A stretch of 64,000 nucleotides of DNA, from the NCBI RefSeq assembly GCF_949628215.1, contig NC_134276.1, forward strand, positions 59,309,733 through 59,373,732, read 5' to 3'. Below the pieces are notes generated by a model. The model worked only from the letters and a program-made list of their open reading frames with translations, made no database searches and was not told where the DNA came from. Origin of the DNA: Phalacrocorax aristotelis (lineage: Eukaryota; Chordata; Aves; Suliformes; Phalacrocoracidae). Of the stretch, positions 62,650 through 64,000 are shown one piece after another. Position 1 is the stretch's first letter, and the number at the start of each line of letters is the position of its first letter. Both the position numbers and the translations under genes were made by a program.

Positions 62650-62730
62650 CTGGTTTTGTTTTTGGTTTTGTTTTTTTGTGGTGGGGTTGTTTTTTTCTGT
62701 GGTGGGTTTTTGTTGTTGTTGTTTTCCTCC
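62650..62730. repeat. T/G-rich low-complexity tract
   Basis: Repeated GTTTTTGTTTT, GTGGTGGGGTTG and TTGTTGTTGTTG motifs. Overlapping ORFs on both strands rich in F/C/V or K/T/P are by-products of this composition. Confidence 0.8.
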
Positions 62731-64000
62731 TCCTCTTGTACAGCCAGGACACACCCTGTGTCACTAAATACCCTAAAAATATACAGTGCATCTGACTTGC
62801 AGTTCATCTGTTCAGCAGTGTCAGCCTTTGAAAGCAGCAATACTTCAAAAATTAATTGAAATGAAAGTTGCATCTCTAAGGTGTCTGAGAGTGGGACAGC
62901 AGATACAGTGGTTTGTTACACAGGAGCAATCTCAGAATGTACGTAGTCTAATATTAGCTCATGGGAGATACCAGTATGGCTCCAAGCTTGTTGATGAAGC
63001 CACATTGCTTTTGGCAGATTTCTTAAAATGTTGTGTCTGAGTTCTCCTTTCCACCTCTGTTCTGTTGTGTTTGGAAGCAGCTTTTTGCCCCCCCCCAAAA
63101 GTAGATTTCTCATGAAAAATACTTCATAGTTGTTTAAAACCTGCATAAATACGCAGCTTTTTAATTTTCTTTTTAAAATCTGTATGCATTGTCAGGAGCT
63201 ATGCAGTGAGTTAGTTGTTCCCGTTTGGAGGTGTCTAGGAGAGCTTTTTCAAATACTCTTTCCTTACTAAGTATGTGGTATGTCATATTTTTACTGTTAA
63301 ACTGTTCTTAAGTCTCAGGTGCACAGGAGTACTGTTCTGAAACTTGATGTGCTTCCCAGGGCTAGAGTTAATGTTTCAAGAGAAGTGTCTTTATTGGGAG
63401 CTGCTTATACTCAGATTCTTCTGATGAAGTCTAGTACAGAAGTAAGGAAAATAGTTTTGACTCCTCCGGAGTTCAGAAGCTTGGACAAGCTCTGCTTAGT
63501 TACTAGCCTGAGTATATGTAATCAGAAATTAAATAATTAAAAATTGCTACATATCCTGTAGCGTGCCAGTGAGGTGTTTAATCACAAGTACCTGAAGTGA
63601 GGGTGAGCTGTGTAAGTATTTGAATTAGAATAAGTGCTGTCCTCTAAATTCAAGAGCACCTTGCTGTGTGTTGCATTCTTGTGGGTGATGCCCAGCCCTG
63701 GCAGGTAGCTTGCTCTGATGAAGTGACAGTCTTGTACTGTTGTTCCGCCCATACCACCTGTCTCTGCCATGGATTAACAAACACAATAATGTGTTGAGAT
63801 TGTGAAGCTTGGTGTGCTGTGATGGAGTTGAGCTGACCTGAAAGGGAGCATTCAAGATGGCAAAGTGGCCGGCATAATCCAGCCAGCACAAATTCTTGCC
63901 GCGTAGGACAAAGCAGTGCAATTCCTGCCACATAGCAGTAAATCTGGTTAGTTAGGATCTCTGCAAGGCAGGGTTGCTTAGTGTCTAGGCTCAGCACTGT

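Larger units (their letters stand above)
53127..64000 (+). other. UBAC2: UBAC2 intron 4 (5' part), contains GPR18
   Basis: Runs off the right edge. Apart from antisense GPR18 it contains AT-rich sequence, a 24-base T run at 58592-58615, T/G-rich repeats at 62650-62730 and a C-run near 63090. Small ORFs here are not recognised. No second receptor (GPR183) and no UBAC2 exon 5 were seen. A candidate cryptic exon is noted at 61538-61575. Confidence 0.8.

Noticed and set aside
62531..62873. Four overlapping ORFs with K/T/P-rich or F/C/V-rich peptides
   Set aside because: Produced by the T/G-rich low-complexity tract.
55628..64000. GPR183, expected near GPR18 from human synteny
   Set aside because: No receptor-length ORF or seven-helix peptide is present; it must lie beyond the window or be absent.

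Overview
The window is a piece of a vertebrate, most probably avian, nuclear genome. The evidence is split genes with GT/AG introns, long AT-rich non-coding stretches, two sharp CpG-island promoters, and repeats that are almost all CR1-type LINEs with the 3' end typical of birds and other sauropsids. Low overall repeat density favours a bird over a crocodilian or turtle. The species cannot be named from the sequence alone.

Layout: (1) 1-4026 lies inside the first intron of a minus-strand gene recognised as DOCK9. Its first coding exon is at 4027-4143, within a CpG island of about 3.5-5.3 kb that carries three CCAAT boxes and several GC boxes. (2) 5.4-34.7 kb is the gap between DOCK9 and UBAC2. 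I found no supportable protein gene there, only old repeat remnants (a MIR-like SINE, a decayed LINE reverse transcriptase end, CR1 tails), microsatellites, and a CpG-containing patch near 27 kb. (3) 34.7-35.5 kb is the CpG-island promoter of plus-strand UBAC2. Its coding exons 1-4 are at 35170-35200, 46203-46330, 52461-52580 and 53020-53126. Together they give residues 1-128 of a protein of about 344 residues in human. The remaining exons, including the UBA domain, lie beyond the right edge. (4) Intron 2 of UBAC2 carries three CR1 copies head to tail in the gene's own orientation (48.4-52.2 kb). (5) Intron 4 contains the complete single-exon receptor gene GPR18 (54618-55583) on the opposite strand.

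The arrangement DOCK9 (minus), UBAC2 (plus), with GPR18 nested antisense in a UBAC2 intron, is the conserved human chromosome 13 order, and this supports all three identifications. The human neighbour GPR183 is not in this window and would be expected further right. UBAC2 is a rhomboid-like ER membrane protein acting in ER-associated degradation. DOCK9 is a CDC42 guanine-nucleotide exchange factor. GPR18 is a class A GPCR of leukocytes. They share location, not a pathway.

I did not find a new biological system. The points most worth a second look are a DRF (not DRY) motif and a 7-codon upstream ORF in GPR18, a well-formed candidate poison exon in UBAC2 intron 4, a near-consensus CTCF site at the UBAC2 promoter, G-quadruplex-prone tracts just inside intron 1 of both DOCK9 and UBAC2, and the internally deleted CR1 cluster. 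Exon boundaries were inferred by eye from splice consensus and remembered protein families; no search was run.
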